From an uncultured Tenacibaculum sp. (GTDB lineage: Bacteria; Bacteroidota; Bacteroidia; Flavobacteriales; Flavobacteriaceae): a DNA stretch of 64,000 nt. Location: positions 1-64,000 of the forward strand of contig NZ_CANLTU010000002.1 in NCBI RefSeq assembly GCF_947494125.1. The letters are read 5' to 3'. The position numbers and the translations under genes were made by a program. Positions 55,200-64,000 of the stretch are shown here, piece after piece. Below the pieces are notes generated by a model, which was not told the DNA's origin, did not search any database, and saw nothing but the letters and a program-made list of their open reading frames with translations. Position 1 is the stretch's first letter; every line of letters starts with the position of its first letter.

Positions 55200-56675
55200 A
55201 TGAGTTTTGATAAAGAATACGATTTAATTTGTGTTGGAGGAGGTATTATGAGTGCTAATTTAGCTCTATTAGGAAAACTATTAAATCCTAAAATGAAGAT
55301 TTTAATATTAGAGCGATTAGATGGAGTAGCAAAAGAAAGTTCGGCAGGGTGGAATAATGCAGGCACTGGACATTCTGCATTATGTGAGTTAAATTATTGC
55401 CCAGAAAATGAATATAAAAGCATTTCTATTGATAAAGCTATTCAAATTTGTAAGCAATTTGAAATATCTAAACAATTCTGGTCTTATTTAGTAAATGAAA
55501 ATTTAATAGATAAACCAAATGAATTTGTTTCTCCTGTAAAACATCATAGTTGGGTAACTGGGAAAGATAATAGTGATTACCTTGAAAAAAGATTTGAAGC
55601 TTTTAAAAAACATTTTATGTTCGATTCTATTGAGTTTACAAGAGATATAGAAAAAATGAAAGAGTGGTTTCCTCTAATTATGAGAGAAAGGACAGAAGAA
55701 GATGTTATGGCAGCTTCTAGAATTGATAGAGGGACAGAGGTTAATTATGGTGTGTTGACTGAAAAACTTTTTTCAATTTTAGAAAATGAATTTGATACTC
55801 CTGTTTATTGTAACATGGAAGTACAAGATGTAGATCCCGATACAGATTTAGATTGGACGGTTAAGGTTAAGGATACTTTGAATAATAAAATTCATGAATT
55901 AGAAGCAAAGCATGTATTTGTTGGAGCTGGAGGAGGAAGTTTATTGTTATTACAAAAAATAGAAATTGAAGAGAAAGATGGATATGGAGGTTTTCCTGTT
56001 AGTGGAGAATGGTTGGTTTGTAATAATAATGAAATTATAAATCAGCATAATGCAAAAGTATATAGCAAAGCAGGAATTGGAGATCCACCAATGTCTACAC
56101 CACATTTAGATACTCGTTTCATTGATGGAAAGAAACAATTAATGTTTGGACCGTTTGCAGGTTTCAGTCCTAAATTTTTAAAAGAAGGTTCGAATTTAGA
56201 TTTATTAAAATCTATTCAGCTTGATAATATTTCACCAATGTTAGGAGCTTTTTGGCATAATCTACCATTAACAAAGTATTTAGTAGAGCAAGTAATGATG
56301 TCACATAAAGATAGAATGGAAGCTCTGCGTAAATTTGTTAAAGATGCTAAAGATGAAGATTGGGAATTGAAAGTTGCAGGACAGCGAGTACAAATTATAA
56401 AAAAAGATGAATATAAAGGAGGTAAACTACAATTTGGTACAGAAGTAATTAGTAGTAAAGATGGGAGTGTTACATGTTTATTAGGAGCATCTCCCGGAGC
56501 TTCTACTGCAACAGCTATTATGTTAGAGGTACTTGAAAAAGCTTTTCCCGAATTATTAGACTCAAAAGAAGGAAAGAAAATTTTAAAAGAAATAATTCCT
56601 TTTTATAAAACCGAATTAACTAGTGAACTGTTTAGGAAGGAATTAAAAAACAGTAAAAAAGCATTAAAACTATGA
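55200..56675 (+). CDS. mqo: Malate:quinone oxidoreductase
   Basis: 491 residues, typical length. FAD motif DLICVGGGIMSANLALLGKL, SAGWNNAGTGHSALCELNY (Mqo hallmark), and SCLLGASPGASTATAIML-type C-terminus. Membrane-peripheral FAD enzyme that oxidises malate to oxaloacetate and feeds the quinone pool, bypassing NAD malate dehydrogenase. Confidence 0.95.
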   Translation: MSFDKEYDLICVGGGIMSANLALLGKLLNPKMKILILERLDGVAKESSAGWNNAGTGHSALCELNYCPENEYKSISIDKAIQICKQFEISKQFWSYLVNENLIDKPNEFVSPVKHHSWVTGKDNSDYLEKRFEAFKKHFMFDSIEFTRDIEKMKEWFPLIMRERTEEDVMAASRIDRGTEVNYGVLTEKLFSILENEFDTPVYCNMEVQDVDPDTDLDWTVKVKDTLNNKIHELEAKHVFVGAGGGSLLLLQKIEIEEKDGYGGFPVSGEWLVCNNNEIINQHNAKVYSKAGIGDPPMSTPHLDTRFIDGKKQLMFGPFAGFSPKFLKEGSNLDLLKSIQLDNISPMLGAFWHNLPLTKYLVEQVMMSHKDRMEALRKFVKDAKDEDWELKVAGQRVQIIKKDEYKGGKLQFGTEVISSKDGSVTCLLGASPGASTATAIMLEVLEKAFPELLDSKEGKKILKEIIPFYKTELTSELFRKELKNSKKALKL

Positions 56676-56798
56676 ATAACAAGTGTTTTTCCTACATGTT
56701 TTATTACTTTAAAGGTATATCTTTGTTGTATAGTTCAGAGGTATAAGACTTTTTTTGTACATAAGGTCCTCCCTGAATATCATTCAATTGTGATATAT

Positions 56799-56837
56799 GA
56801 ATCTCCGATTTTATTTAAAATTGGAGATTCTTTTTTT
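56799..56837 (+). terminator. Intrinsic terminator after mqo
   Basis: GAATCTCC (56799-56806) and inner ATTTT pair with AAAAT and GGAGATTC (56823-56830); T7 follows. Confidence 0.85.
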
Positions 56838-56845
56838 GTCATAAA

Positions 56846-56875
56846 GCAACCTTTTTTTAAATCATGTAGTCTATA
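56846..56875 (+). promoter_or_regulatory. Candidate ECF promoter of the second sigma operon
   Basis: GCAACC (56846-56851), 17 nt, GTCTATA (56869-56875), 33 bp before the sigma start. Resembles the arrangement before the first sigma operon (TGTAAC, about 18 nt, TCTAA). The second element also overlaps a TATATTTG -7 box. Confidence 0.45.
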
Positions 56876-56908
56876 TATTTGTAAGTAAGCAAAAAACGAA
56901 AATTTGAG

Positions 56909-57469
56909 TTGAAAATTATTCAGTTACATAACAAGCAATCTGAACAAATAAAAAAAGCGAGCAAAGGAGATAGGGAAGCTCAACAATCTTTATTTGAACA
57001 GTACTCACCTAAAATGTTAGGCGTTTGTAGGCAATATGTAAAAGATATTCATCATGCAGAAGATTTAATGCTACAAGGTTTCTTTAAAGTATTTACGAAT
57101 TTAAATAAGTTTAAAAACGAAGGAAGCTTTGAAGGTTGGATCCGCAGAATTATTGTAAACACTTGTCTTACTTATTTAAGAAAGAAAAATCCAATTCAAT
57201 TAACAGAAGAAGATTTTGTTTTTAACGATGTAGCAACAGAAAGTTTAGAAAATACTTCAGTAGAAGATATTCAAAAACTAATAGATAAACTACCGGAAGG
57301 GTATAAGTTAGTTTTTAATTTATATGCTATAGAAGGGTATAAGCATTCAGAAATATCAAAAAGACTAAATATATCTGAAGGAACATCAAAATCTCAATTG
57401 TTTAAAGCGCGTAAGTTTTTGCAAGAGAGTTATATAAAATTGAATAAAATTAAAGATGCAAATAAATAA
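56909..57469 (+). CDS. ECF-type RNA polymerase sigma factor
   Basis: 186 residues from a TTG (no early in-frame ATG). Region 2 (GDREAQQSLFEQYSPKMLGV, then EDLMLQGFFKVFTNLNKF, then FEGWIRRIIVNTCLTYLR) and region 4 (LPEGYKLVFNLYAIEGYKHS, then EISKRLNISEGTSKSQLFKA). Overlaps the following membrane-protein gene by 14 bp. Distinct in sequence from the sigma at 4818-5303. Confidence 0.93.
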   Translation: MKIIQLHNKQSEQIKKASKGDREAQQSLFEQYSPKMLGVCRQYVKDIHHAEDLMLQGFFKVFTNLNKFKNEGSFEGWIRRIIVNTCLTYLRKKNPIQLTEEDFVFNDVATESLENTSVEDIQKLIDKLPEGYKLVFNLYAIEGYKHSEISKRLNISEGTSKSQLFKARKFLQESYIKLNKIKDANK

Positions 57470-58265
57470 TATAGATAAAAATATTAATGATAAACTTAAA
57501 AATAGAACATTAAAACCTTCTATTTCAGCATGGGAACGTTTAAGTGCTCAATTGGATCAAGAGAAAACGAGAAAAAAGAAAAAAAGAATTGAGTTTTTGA
57601 GCTATGCAGCATGTATAGTCTTATTAATAAGTATCGGGTTCTTTTATCTAGATTCAGGAAGTGATGAAAGTGTAATTAACGAAGAAATAATAGTAGAGAC
57701 AGCTTTAGATACTTTCAAAATAAAAGAAGTAGACCTTAAGCAAGATATATTAGTTGAAAAGGCAGTTGTAAAATTATCTGAAGAAACCAAGAAAAATAAT
57801 AATGTATCTAATGTGATTAAAAGCGTTGATTTAGAGGTGGATAAAAAAGTTAGTAAGAATATTATAGCAAGTAATATAGAAGAATCGGTTGCTGTTATAG
57901 AAAGTGTTAAAAGAGAAAAATCAAAGGGAATAAATGATTTTTCAATAAAGGAAGAGATTCAGAGTCAACCTAAGAAAAAGATAAAATCAAGAATAAAAAT
58001 AAATAGTGATTATTTATTATTTGCAGTAACACATTCATCAGAAGAAGTAAAAGAGTATTATGCAAAATATGAAATAAATAGGAACGATGTGTTAGATGTT
58101 ATACAAGATGAACTAACAAAATCTAAGCTAAAAATAAACCCAGAAACTATTCTTGCAGAAGTAGAGCTTAATATAGAAGAATCAGATTTTAAGCAAAATT
58201 TCATGAGTAAATTAAAACTAAAACTTTCAGATGTAATTGTATCAATTGCAGATAGAAATAAATAA
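57456..58265 (+). CDS. Single-pass membrane protein, probable partner of the ECF sigma
   Basis: 269 residues. A cytoplasmic N-terminus (SISAWERLSAQLDQEKTRKK) precedes one membrane helix (LSYAACIVLLISIGFFYLDS, about residues 48-67), then a Lys/Glu-rich periplasmic region. Layout and overlap with the sigma gene fit an anti-sigma-like regulator, but no zinc motif is seen. Function inferred from position only. Confidence 0.7.
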   Translation: MQINNIDKNINDKLKNRTLKPSISAWERLSAQLDQEKTRKKKKRIEFLSYAACIVLLISIGFFYLDSGSDESVINEEIIVETALDTFKIKEVDLKQDILVEKAVVKLSEETKKNNNVSNVIKSVDLEVDKKVSKNIIASNIEESVAVIESVKREKSKGINDFSIKEEIQSQPKKKIKSRIKINSDYLLFAVTHSSEEVKEYYAKYEINRNDVLDVIQDELTKSKLKINPETILAEVELNIEESDFKQNFMSKLKLKLSDVIVSIADRNK

Positions 58266-58331
58266 AGCGCTTATTAATTATCGATAATTAAACTACCCAA
58301 ATTATTACCTGTTTAATTTAAAATTTAAAAA

Positions 58332-59387
58332 ATGAAAAGAATACTATTATTAGTGTTGTTTATAACAACTGTTGCCCAATCTCAAGAGAAATCTTTTGAG
58401 GAAGAAGTAAGTAAAATAGCCAATAAAATAGAAAAAATAACGAAACAAGAAAAAGATAGTTTAAAACAAAAAGTAAAATCAATAAATGATAAACTTGAGA
58501 AAAAAATAATAACTCAAGAAGATGCTACAAAACTAAAAAAAGAAGCAGCAGAGTTGCATGCAAGCCGTATTGAAAAGAGGGTAAGTGTAGAAGAATTAAA
58601 GTTACAGCAACTGGTACAGGATAAAACAAACGGAAGAATAGCAAGTAATTCGGAAAAAGATGAAAACTTTACTTTTAGTATCGGAGGAGCGAAGTTTAAA
58701 TTTTTGGGAGAGAAAGAAAAAGTAAAAAAGAGAAGAAGAGATAAGAGAACTACAACCCAAATAGTTTTTGCTACAGGAGTTAATAATGTTTTAACAGATA
58801 ATGAATTAAGTTCTCTGAATAATTCTGAGTATAAATTTTGGCAATCACATTTTTATGAATTAGGTTTTACATGGAAAACACGTTTTTCTAAAGACCCGTC
58901 GAAGCTTTATTTTAAGTATGGACTTTCTTTTCTATGGAATAATTTAAGAGCTAAAAATAATAAGTATCATACAGTTAACGGAAATCAAACAGTATTAAAT
59001 ACACATGTAAATAATCTTTCTGAAAGTAGACTTAGGCATGTACAAATGACTTTTCCTATGCATTTAGAATTTGATTTTTCAAAAAACAAAAAATACTCAG
59101 ATGAAAAAATTGCAGATAGAACGCATGAGTCATTTCATTTTGGAATCGGTGGTTTCTTTGGGTTTAAATTAGGTACACGTCAGTATTTAGAATATAAAAA
59201 TGCAGAAGGAGTAAAAGTGGAAGAAGTACAAAAAGCAAGTTTTAATACCAATGTATTAAATTATGGATTGAGTGCATATGCCTCTTATAAAGGTTGTGGG
59301 TTGTATGCTAAGTATGATTTGAATTCATTATTTAAAAATACAAGTACAAGAAATATTTCATTAGGAGTTCGATTTGATATTAATTAA
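58332..59387 (+). CDS. Outer-membrane beta-barrel-like protein with coiled-coil N-terminus
   Basis: 351 residues with a signal peptide (MKRILLLVLFITTVAQSQ), a charged helical/coiled-coil segment (about 20-110, EVSKIANKIEKITKQEKDSL), a basic linker (KKRRRDKRTTTQ), then beta-rich strands to the end (SRLRHVQMTFPMHLEFDFSK, FHFGIGGFFGFKLGT, ISLGVRFDIN). Likely an outer-membrane protein whose gene is the output of the sigma/partner pair; 66 bp downstream. Confidence 0.72.
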   Translation: MKRILLLVLFITTVAQSQEKSFEEEVSKIANKIEKITKQEKDSLKQKVKSINDKLEKKIITQEDATKLKKEAAELHASRIEKRVSVEELKLQQLVQDKTNGRIASNSEKDENFTFSIGGAKFKFLGEKEKVKKRRRDKRTTTQIVFATGVNNVLTDNELSSLNNSEYKFWQSHFYELGFTWKTRFSKDPSKLYFKYGLSFLWNNLRAKNNKYHTVNGNQTVLNTHVNNLSESRLRHVQMTFPMHLEFDFSKNKKYSDEKIADRTHESFHFGIGGFFGFKLGTRQYLEYKNAEGVKVEEVQKASFNTNVLNYGLSAYASYKGCGLYAKYDLNSLFKNTSTRNISLGVRFDIN

Positions 59388-59389
59388 TA

Positions 59390-59421
59390 AAAAAGGAGAA
59401 GTTTTAAACTTCTCCTTTTTT
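59390..59421. terminator. Bidirectional terminator between convergent genes
   Basis: GGAGAAGTTT (59395-59404) pairs with AAACTTCTCC (59406-59415), flanked by A5 and T6. It includes the last bases of the sterol desaturase gene. Confidence 0.85.
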
Positions 59422-60300
59422 ATTTTCTTCCCATTCTTTACGTAAATGATTAGAAAGTTTACCAGTTCCGTCATGTTTCCATCCAGGAGGTTTAAAAAGA
59501 TACAAAACTTTTTTGCGAATACTAGTTTTACTAGTAAAAATGTCTCTTAACATATTGTGCCATTCGATAAAAGCAACTTTAATGGGATTGTGGGTATTGA
59601 TATTGCTAACTAAGCCATAAATAGGTTTTTCTATTTCAGGCTCGAAAGTACCTAATAGTTTATCCCAAATAATAAATATTCCTGCATGATTTCTATCTAA
59701 ATATTGAGGATTAGTTGCATGATGTACTCTATGATGGCTAGGAGTATTAAAAATAGACTCAAACCATTTAGGTAGTTTGTTAATCAGTTCAGTATGTATC
59801 CAATATTGATATAATAAACTAATACTCATTTGCATTAAAATCATTAGTGGATGAAAACCTAATATGGCTAAAGGAGCCCAAAAAATAAAAGTATAAAAAC
59901 TACCAGACCATGTTTGGCGTAAAGCGGTACTTAAATTATATTTAGTAGACGAATGATGTACTACGTGGCTTGCCCAAAATAAACGACTTTCATGTGCAAT
60001 TCTATGATTCCAGTAATAAACAAAATCTTCAGCGAAAAGTAGTAAAATCCAAGCCCACCAAGTAAAAGGTATGGTGAAAACACGATACTTATATAAAAAT
60101 GCAAAAAAAGCTAAAACTAAAATTTTGGTAAATAAACCAATAAATACATTTCCTAAGCCCATAGTTATGGACGTAATTGCATCTTTAAATTCATAATCTT
60201 CAAGCTTTACCTTAACAGTTAGAATAACTTCAATAATAATAGTTATTATAAAAAATGGAATGGCATAATGAATTAAATTAGGAAGTTCAGGGATTTGCAT
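59404..60300 (-). CDS. Sterol desaturase family (fatty acid hydroxylase) protein
   Basis: 298 residues, about five membrane helices. The family's histidine boxes for a di-iron site: YYWNHRIAHESRLFWASHVV, VHHSSTKYN, and PSHHRVHHATNPQ. Probable O2-dependent hydroxylation or desaturation of a lipid; substrate unknown. Convergent with the previous operon. Confidence 0.88.
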   Translation of the reverse strand: MQIPELPNLIHYAIPFFIITIIIEVILTVKVKLEDYEFKDAITSITMGLGNVFIGLFTKILVLAFFAFLYKYRVFTIPFTWWAWILLLFAEDFVYYWNHRIAHESRLFWASHVVHHSSTKYNLSTALRQTWSGSFYTFIFWAPLAILGFHPLMILMQMSISLLYQYWIHTELINKLPKWFESIFNTPSHHRVHHATNPQYLDRNHAGIFIIWDKLLGTFEPEIEKPIYGLVSNINTHNPIKVAFIEWHNMLRDIFTSKTSIRKKVLYLFKPPGWKHDGTGKLSNHLRKEWEENKKGEV

Positions 60301-60391
60301 AAAAAAAGAAGATTAATTTAAAAACAAAAATACTAAAAATGAGGGTTTTAATTAAAGAGTGTATTTGCTTTTTTTTTAGTGTAAAAAGAGG

Positions 60392-60399
60392 TACATTTG
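60392..60399 (+). promoter_or_regulatory. -7 box TACATTTG of the rpsF operon
   Basis: Exact TAnnTTTG, 33 bp before the rpsF ATG, with a TTTG (60364-60367) 24 bp upstream of it as a rough -33. Confidence 0.55.
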
Positions 60400-60432
60400 C
60401 AGACTTAAAAATAAATTTTAAACAATTTAATT

Positions 60433-60774
60433 ATGAATCATTACGAAACTGTTTTCATTTTGAATCCCGTTTTATCTGAAACTCAGATAAAGGAGACAGT
60501 AAAGAAGTTTGAGGACTACTTACTTTCTAAAGGTGCAGAAATGATTTCTAAAGAAGATTGGGGCTTAAAAAAATTAGCATATCCAATCGAAAAGAAAAAA
60601 AGTGGTTTTTACCATTTATTAGACTACAAAGTAGCAGGAGATGCTATTGCCGCTTTTGAATTAGAATTCAGAAGAGACGATAGTGTTATGCGTTATTTAA
60701 CTGTAAAGTTAGACAAACATGCTGCAGCTTGGGCTGAAAAGAGAAGAGAACGTGTTAAATCTGCAAAAAAGTAA
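60433..60774 (+). CDS. rpsF: 30S ribosomal protein S6
   Basis: 113 residues. YETVFILNPVLSETQIKETV, GAEMISKEDWGLKKLAYPIE and RRDDSVMRYLTVKLDKH identify bS6. First gene of the rpsF-rpsR-rplI operon, 3 bp before rpsR. Binds 16S rRNA with S18 in the small-subunit platform. Confidence 0.97.
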   Translation: MNHYETVFILNPVLSETQIKETVKKFEDYLLSKGAEMISKEDWGLKKLAYPIEKKKSGFYHLLDYKVAGDAIAAFELEFRRDDSVMRYLTVKLDKHAAAWAEKRRERVKSAKK

Positions 60775-60777
60775 GAA

Positions 60778-61074
60778 ATGGCGTCAATAGATCAACAAGC
60801 AAAAGGAAACAAGCAAGGAGAAGTACGTTACTTAACTCCACTTGATATTGAAACAAAAAAAGAAGCTAAATACTGTCGTTTTAAAAAGAATGGTATTAAA
60901 TACATCGATTATAAAGATGCTGACTTCTTAATGTATTTAGTAAACGAGCAAGGTAAAATTTTACCAAGACGTTTAACAGGAACATCATTAAAGTATCAAC
61001 GTAAAGTGGCTCAGGCTATCAAAAGAGCACGTCACTTAGCATTAATGCCATACGTTGGCGATTTATTAAAATAA
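60778..61074 (+). CDS. rpsR: 30S ribosomal protein S18
   Basis: 98 residues. [20 protein letters not shown] and [20 protein letters not shown] identify bS18; the N-terminal extension is usual in Flavobacteria. Between rpsF and rplI. Partner of S6. Confidence 0.97.
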   Translation: MASIDQQAKGNKQGEVRYLTPLDIETKKEAKYCRFKKNGIKYIDYKDADFLMYLVNEQGKILPRRLTGTSLKYQRKVAQAIKRARHLALMPYVGDLLK

Positions 61075-61089
61075 TAAAGAAGCAGAAAC

Positions 61090-61539
61090 ATGGAATTGAT
61101 ATTAAAACAAGACGTAGAAAATTTAGGTTTTAAAGACGATGTTGTAACTGTTAAGAATGGTTACGGTCGTAATTGCCTAATTCCTCAAGGATTTGCAGTT
61201 TTAGCTACTTCTTCAGCTAAAAAAGTATTAGCTGAAAATTTAAAGCAACGTGCTTATAAAGAAGCTAAATTAATTGAAGATGCAACTAAATTAGCTGATA
61301 CTGTAAAAGGTTATGAGTTAAAAATTTCTTCTAAAGTAGGTTCTGGTGATAAATTATTTGGATCAGTAAATAACATTGATGTTGCTGGAGCATTAGCTAA
61401 AGCAGGTACTGAAATAGATAAGAAATTTATCAAAGTAACTGGAGGTAACGTAAAAAGATTAGGAAAATATAACGCTGCTGTACGTTTTCACAGAGCAGTT
61501 GTAGCTGATATCGTATTTGAAGTTGTTGCTGAAAAGTAA
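61090..61539 (+). CDS. rplI: 50S ribosomal protein L9
   Basis: 149 residues. MELILKQDVENLGFKDDVVT, VKNGYGRNCLIPQGFAV and a C-terminal domain with GGNVKRLGKYNAAVRFHR. Typical bL9; last gene of the operon and followed by a terminator. Confidence 0.97.
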   Translation: MELILKQDVENLGFKDDVVTVKNGYGRNCLIPQGFAVLATSSAKKVLAENLKQRAYKEAKLIEDATKLADTVKGYELKISSKVGSGDKLFGSVNNIDVAGALAKAGTEIDKKFIKVTGGNVKRLGKYNAAVRFHRAVVADIVFEVVAEK

Positions 61540-61570
61540 TTAATTGTTGAATACATGTTAATAAAGAATG

Positions 61571-61599
61571 AATCCGCTCTGTTGAGCGGATTTTTTTAT
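61571..61599 (+). terminator. Terminator of the rpsF-rpsR-rplI operon
   Basis: AATCCGCTC (61571-61579) pairs with GAGCGGATT (61584-61592) around GTTG-type loop, followed by a T-run. Confidence 0.9.
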
Positions 61600-61641
61600 T
61601 GCGTAAATTTGAGAGATAACTTAATGAAAACTAGTACTATT

Positions 61642-64000
61642 ATGAAGAAATTAATTTTATTTTCTTTTATTTTACTAAGTGCATCTGTTTTTTCTCAGAT
61701 AACTACATCTAAAATAAAGGGGACAGTAACCGATAATCAAGGGGAAGTATTATTCGGAGCAAACATTGTAATATTGCACGTGCCTACGGGGACTTTATCT
61801 GGAGCAGTAGCTCAAGATAATGGTAAATACACGATACCAAATTTAAGGGTTGGGGGCCCCTATAAAATTACGTTTAGTTATGTAGGGTTTAAATCACAAG
61901 AAATAAATAATGTGTTTTTAACTTTAGGAAAAACAACTAACATTAATGGTAAACTATCGGAAGATGGTGAGCAATTAGATGAAGTCGTTATTTCAGCATC
62001 TAAAAGTAAAATTTTTAATAACGATAGAACAGGAGCACAAACAAGTGTGAGTTCAGTTCAATTAAAAACCTTACCAACTATATCACGTTCTGCTTCAGAT
62101 TTTACTCGATTAGAGCCAACAGCAAGTGGTAATTCATTTGGAGGAAGAAACGACCAGTATAATAATTTTTCATTGGATGGATCTATTTTTAATAACCCAT
62201 TCGGATTAGATGCAGCAACACCAGGCGGTCAAACTGATTCACAACCGGTTTCTTTAGATGCAATTGAACAGATTTCTGTTTCTACAGCGCCATATGATGT
62301 TACTCTATCAGGTTTTACAGGAGCTTCAGTTAATGCAGTAACAAAGAGTGGTACCAATGAATTTAAAGGTACAGTTTATGGATTCTATAGAAATCAAGAT
62401 TTAACCGGAGGAGAGATTAAAGGACAATCAGTAGTAAAACCTAAATTGGATCAAGCTCAATATGGAGTAAGTTTAGGAGGTCCTGTGATAAAAAATAAAT
62501 TATTCTTTTTTGCAAATTTTGAAAAGGATGATCGTACAGATTTAGGTTCGGCAGGTTGGATACCAAATACAGGAAGTGGTGGAATCAATGAATCTAGAGT
62601 TTTAGAATCGGATTTACAATTAGTACAAAATATACTCTCTAAAGTTGTCATAGGAAAAGATGCCAATGGAGCAGATGTTTTTTATAATACGGGAGCTTAC
62701 AAAGGTTTTACATACAATTCTAAATCAACAAAAGGAATTTTTAAATTAGATTGGAATGTAAATAAAAAACATCGTTTAGCTTTTGTTTATAATTTTTTAA
62801 GAGCACAAAAAGAAAAACCAGCACATCCAACAGCATTAGGTTTTAGAGGACCAAGTGCAACAACTTTACAGTTTGAGAATGCAGGATATGAAATTAATAA
62901 TAATATTAATTCATTTTTAGTAGAGTTAAATTCTACATTTAATGAAGAGACTACAAATAAACTTCAAATTGGATATACACATTTTGACGATTTTAGGAAT
63001 GCATTATCATCGCCAGCACCATCAATTAGTATTTTAGATGATACAGGTAGTTCAAACTATATTATTGCAGGACATGAACCTTTTTCAGTTCACAATAAAT
63101 TAGATCAAAAAGTATTTCAATTAACAAATAATATGAACTTTTTTAAAGGAGATCATACTTTTACAGTTGGTTTCTCTTTTGAAAAATTTCAATTTGATAA
63201 TTCATTTAACTTAGGAGTGTATGGAGCGCAAGGAGTATTTTTTCCTACAGGAAGTATCTCAGAATTTAGAAACACAGTTGGAAACCCTACAGCAGAAGCA
63301 GCTTTGGTTGCTAATTTTCAAGCACAATTTAATGGAGCAATATCATCTCATAATGCTTTAAATAGTGCAGGTGTTGGAAATCAAGGAGGATGGGCATTAG
63401 CAGAAACTAACGTAGGTCAGTTAGCATTTTATGTACAGGATGAATGGGAAGTTAATGAAAAACTTAAATTAACGTATGGTATACGATTTGACAAACCATT
63501 ATTTTTTGATACGGCAAAGAAAGCGCAAGATGTAATTGATAATGCATGTTGTTTTGTTCCGAGTATAGATTACTTTAATCCAAATACGGGAGAGACCGTA
63601 AAATTAGATAATAGAAAAATGCCAACAAATCAATGGTTAGTTTCACCTAGACTAGGTTTTAATTGGGATGCAAAAGGAGACAAAACTTTACAATTAAGAG
63701 GAGGAACGGGTGTATTTACAGGGCGTTTGCCTTTTGTGTGGTTAGGAAACCAAATAGCGAATCCTAACGTGTTTTTCTACCAAATGGTGGATCCAGATTT
63801 TAAATTTCCACAAGTATGGAGAACAAACATTGGAGCAGATTATAAATTTGAAAGTGGTTATGTTGTGTCAGGAGACATAGCGTATACAAAAGATATTAAT
63901 GGAGCACATGTACAAAACTGGGGGTTACGTAATCCAACAGCTACATTACAAGGAAATGCTAGTGGAAATAGAGTAATCTATGCAAATTCAGACAAAGGAA
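61642..64000 (+). CDS. TonB-dependent receptor, SusC/CarO-type (3' end outside window)
   Basis: The frame is open to the window end, so only the N-terminal ~786 residues are present. Signal peptide MKKLILFSFILLSASVFSQ from the ATG at 61642 (an in-frame ATG at 61624 is possible). A carboxypeptidase-like regulatory domain (KIKGTVTDNQGEVLFGANIV, then ITFSYVGFKSQEINNVFL) comes first, then a plug domain (LDAIEQISVSTAPYDVTLSG, then FTGASVNAVTKSGTNEFKGT) and the start of the barrel. Imports a large substrate across the outer membrane with TonB energy; substrate unknown. Confidence 0.92.
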   Translation, partial: MKKLILFSFILLSASVFSQITTSKIKGTVTDNQGEVLFGANIVILHVPTGTLSGAVAQDNGKYTIPNLRVGGPYKITFSYVGFKSQEINNVFLTLGKTTNINGKLSEDGEQLDEVVISASKSKIFNNDRTGAQTSVSSVQLKTLPTISRSASDFTRLEPTASGNSFGGRNDQYNNFSLDGSIFNNPFGLDAATPGGQTDSQPVSLDAIEQISVSTAPYDVTLSGFTGASVNAVTKSGTNEFKGTVYGFYRNQDLTGGEIKGQSVVKPKLDQAQYGVSLGGPVIKNKLFFFANFEKDDRTDLGSAGWIPNTGSGGINESRVLESDLQLVQNILSKVVIGKDANGADVFYNTGAYKGFTYNSKSTKGIFKLDWNVNKKHRLAFVYNFLRAQKEKPAHPTALGFRGPSATTLQFENAGYEINNNINSFLVELNSTFNEETTNKLQIGYTHFDDFRNALSSPAPSISILDDTGSSNYIIAGHEPFSVHNKLDQKVFQLTNNMNFFKGDHTFTVGFSFEKFQFDNSFNLGVYGAQGVFFPTGSISEFRNTVGNPTAEAALVANFQAQFNGAISSHNALNSAGVGNQGGWALAETNVGQLAFYVQDEWEVNEKLKLTYGIRFDKPLFFDTAKKAQDVIDNACCFVPSIDYFNPNTGETVKLDNRKMPTNQWLVSPRLGFNWDAKGDKTLQLRGGTGVFTGRLPFVWLGNQIANPNVFFYQMVDPDFKFPQVWRTNIGADYKFESGYVVSGDIAYTKDINGAHVQNWGLRNPTATLQGNASGNRVIYANSDKG

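Noticed and set aside
1..64000. tRNA, rRNA or riboswitch genes
   Set aside because: No cloverleaf or rRNA-like sequence was noticed by eye; the structured intergenic regions are explained by attenuators, terminators and dyads.

Overview
The window is low-GC, gene-dense chromosomal DNA from a member of the Bacteroidota, most likely the Flavobacteriaceae. The evidence is a type IX secretion (T9SS) type B cargo next to a PorP/SprF protein, an acyl-ornithine carbamoyltransferase arginine pathway, a SusC-like TonB-dependent receptor, TAnnTTTG-like -7 boxes, and Flavobacteria-type families (DUF6090, DUF4401/GDYXXLXY, OstA-like). No tRNA, rRNA, CRISPR array or intact insertion sequence was seen.

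Layout. 1-4.0 kb: the 3' part of a giant secreted repeat protein with five 372-bp tandem repeats, plus its PorP/SprF partner. 4.2-6.2 kb: a small operon of hydrolase, ECF sigma factor and membrane protein. 6.6-13.3 kb: accessory DNA with poorly characterised lipoproteins, small membrane proteins, an LRR/zinc protein, a DUF4240 protein and an HU-like/DUF4469 protein. 13.3-20.5 kb: a complete type I restriction-modification operon (XRE regulator, hsdM, hsdS, hsdR). 20.9-27.9 kb: more accessory genes, including a SatD-like/DUF3307 pair and a DUF2157/DUF4401/GDYXXLXY trio. 28-36.7 kb: a nine-gene arginine/proline operon on the minus strand. 37.5-46 kb: a branched-chain amino acid operon on the plus strand. 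46-64 kb: core genes (class III aminotransferase, OstA-like protein, PLP decarboxylase, purA, Fur-family regulator, RelA/SpoT, mqo, a second ECF sigma operon, a sterol desaturase family protein, rpsF-rpsR-rplI, and the start of a TonB-dependent receptor).

The most interesting region is the 805-bp divergent gap between the arginine and branched-chain operons. Toward ilv it holds two successive Ile/Val/Leu-rich leader peptides, each followed by its own intrinsic terminator, so the operon appears to pass two attenuators in series. Toward arg it holds an Arg-rich leader peptide (ending VRLRRRS), a second short frame with an RRR cluster, and a hairpin with a U-rich tail. The two operons therefore look controlled back-to-back by ribosome-mediated attenuation.

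A second observation is a promoter-like module present twice on the minus strand (about 11.57 and 20.61 kb). A GGTAAAACCTTAC-like site sits exactly 42 nt from a TAGGTTTG box in both copies. One copy precedes an unknown lipoprotein operon and the other precedes the restriction-modification operon. A cluster of CGTACG-centred palindromes lies close to the first copy.
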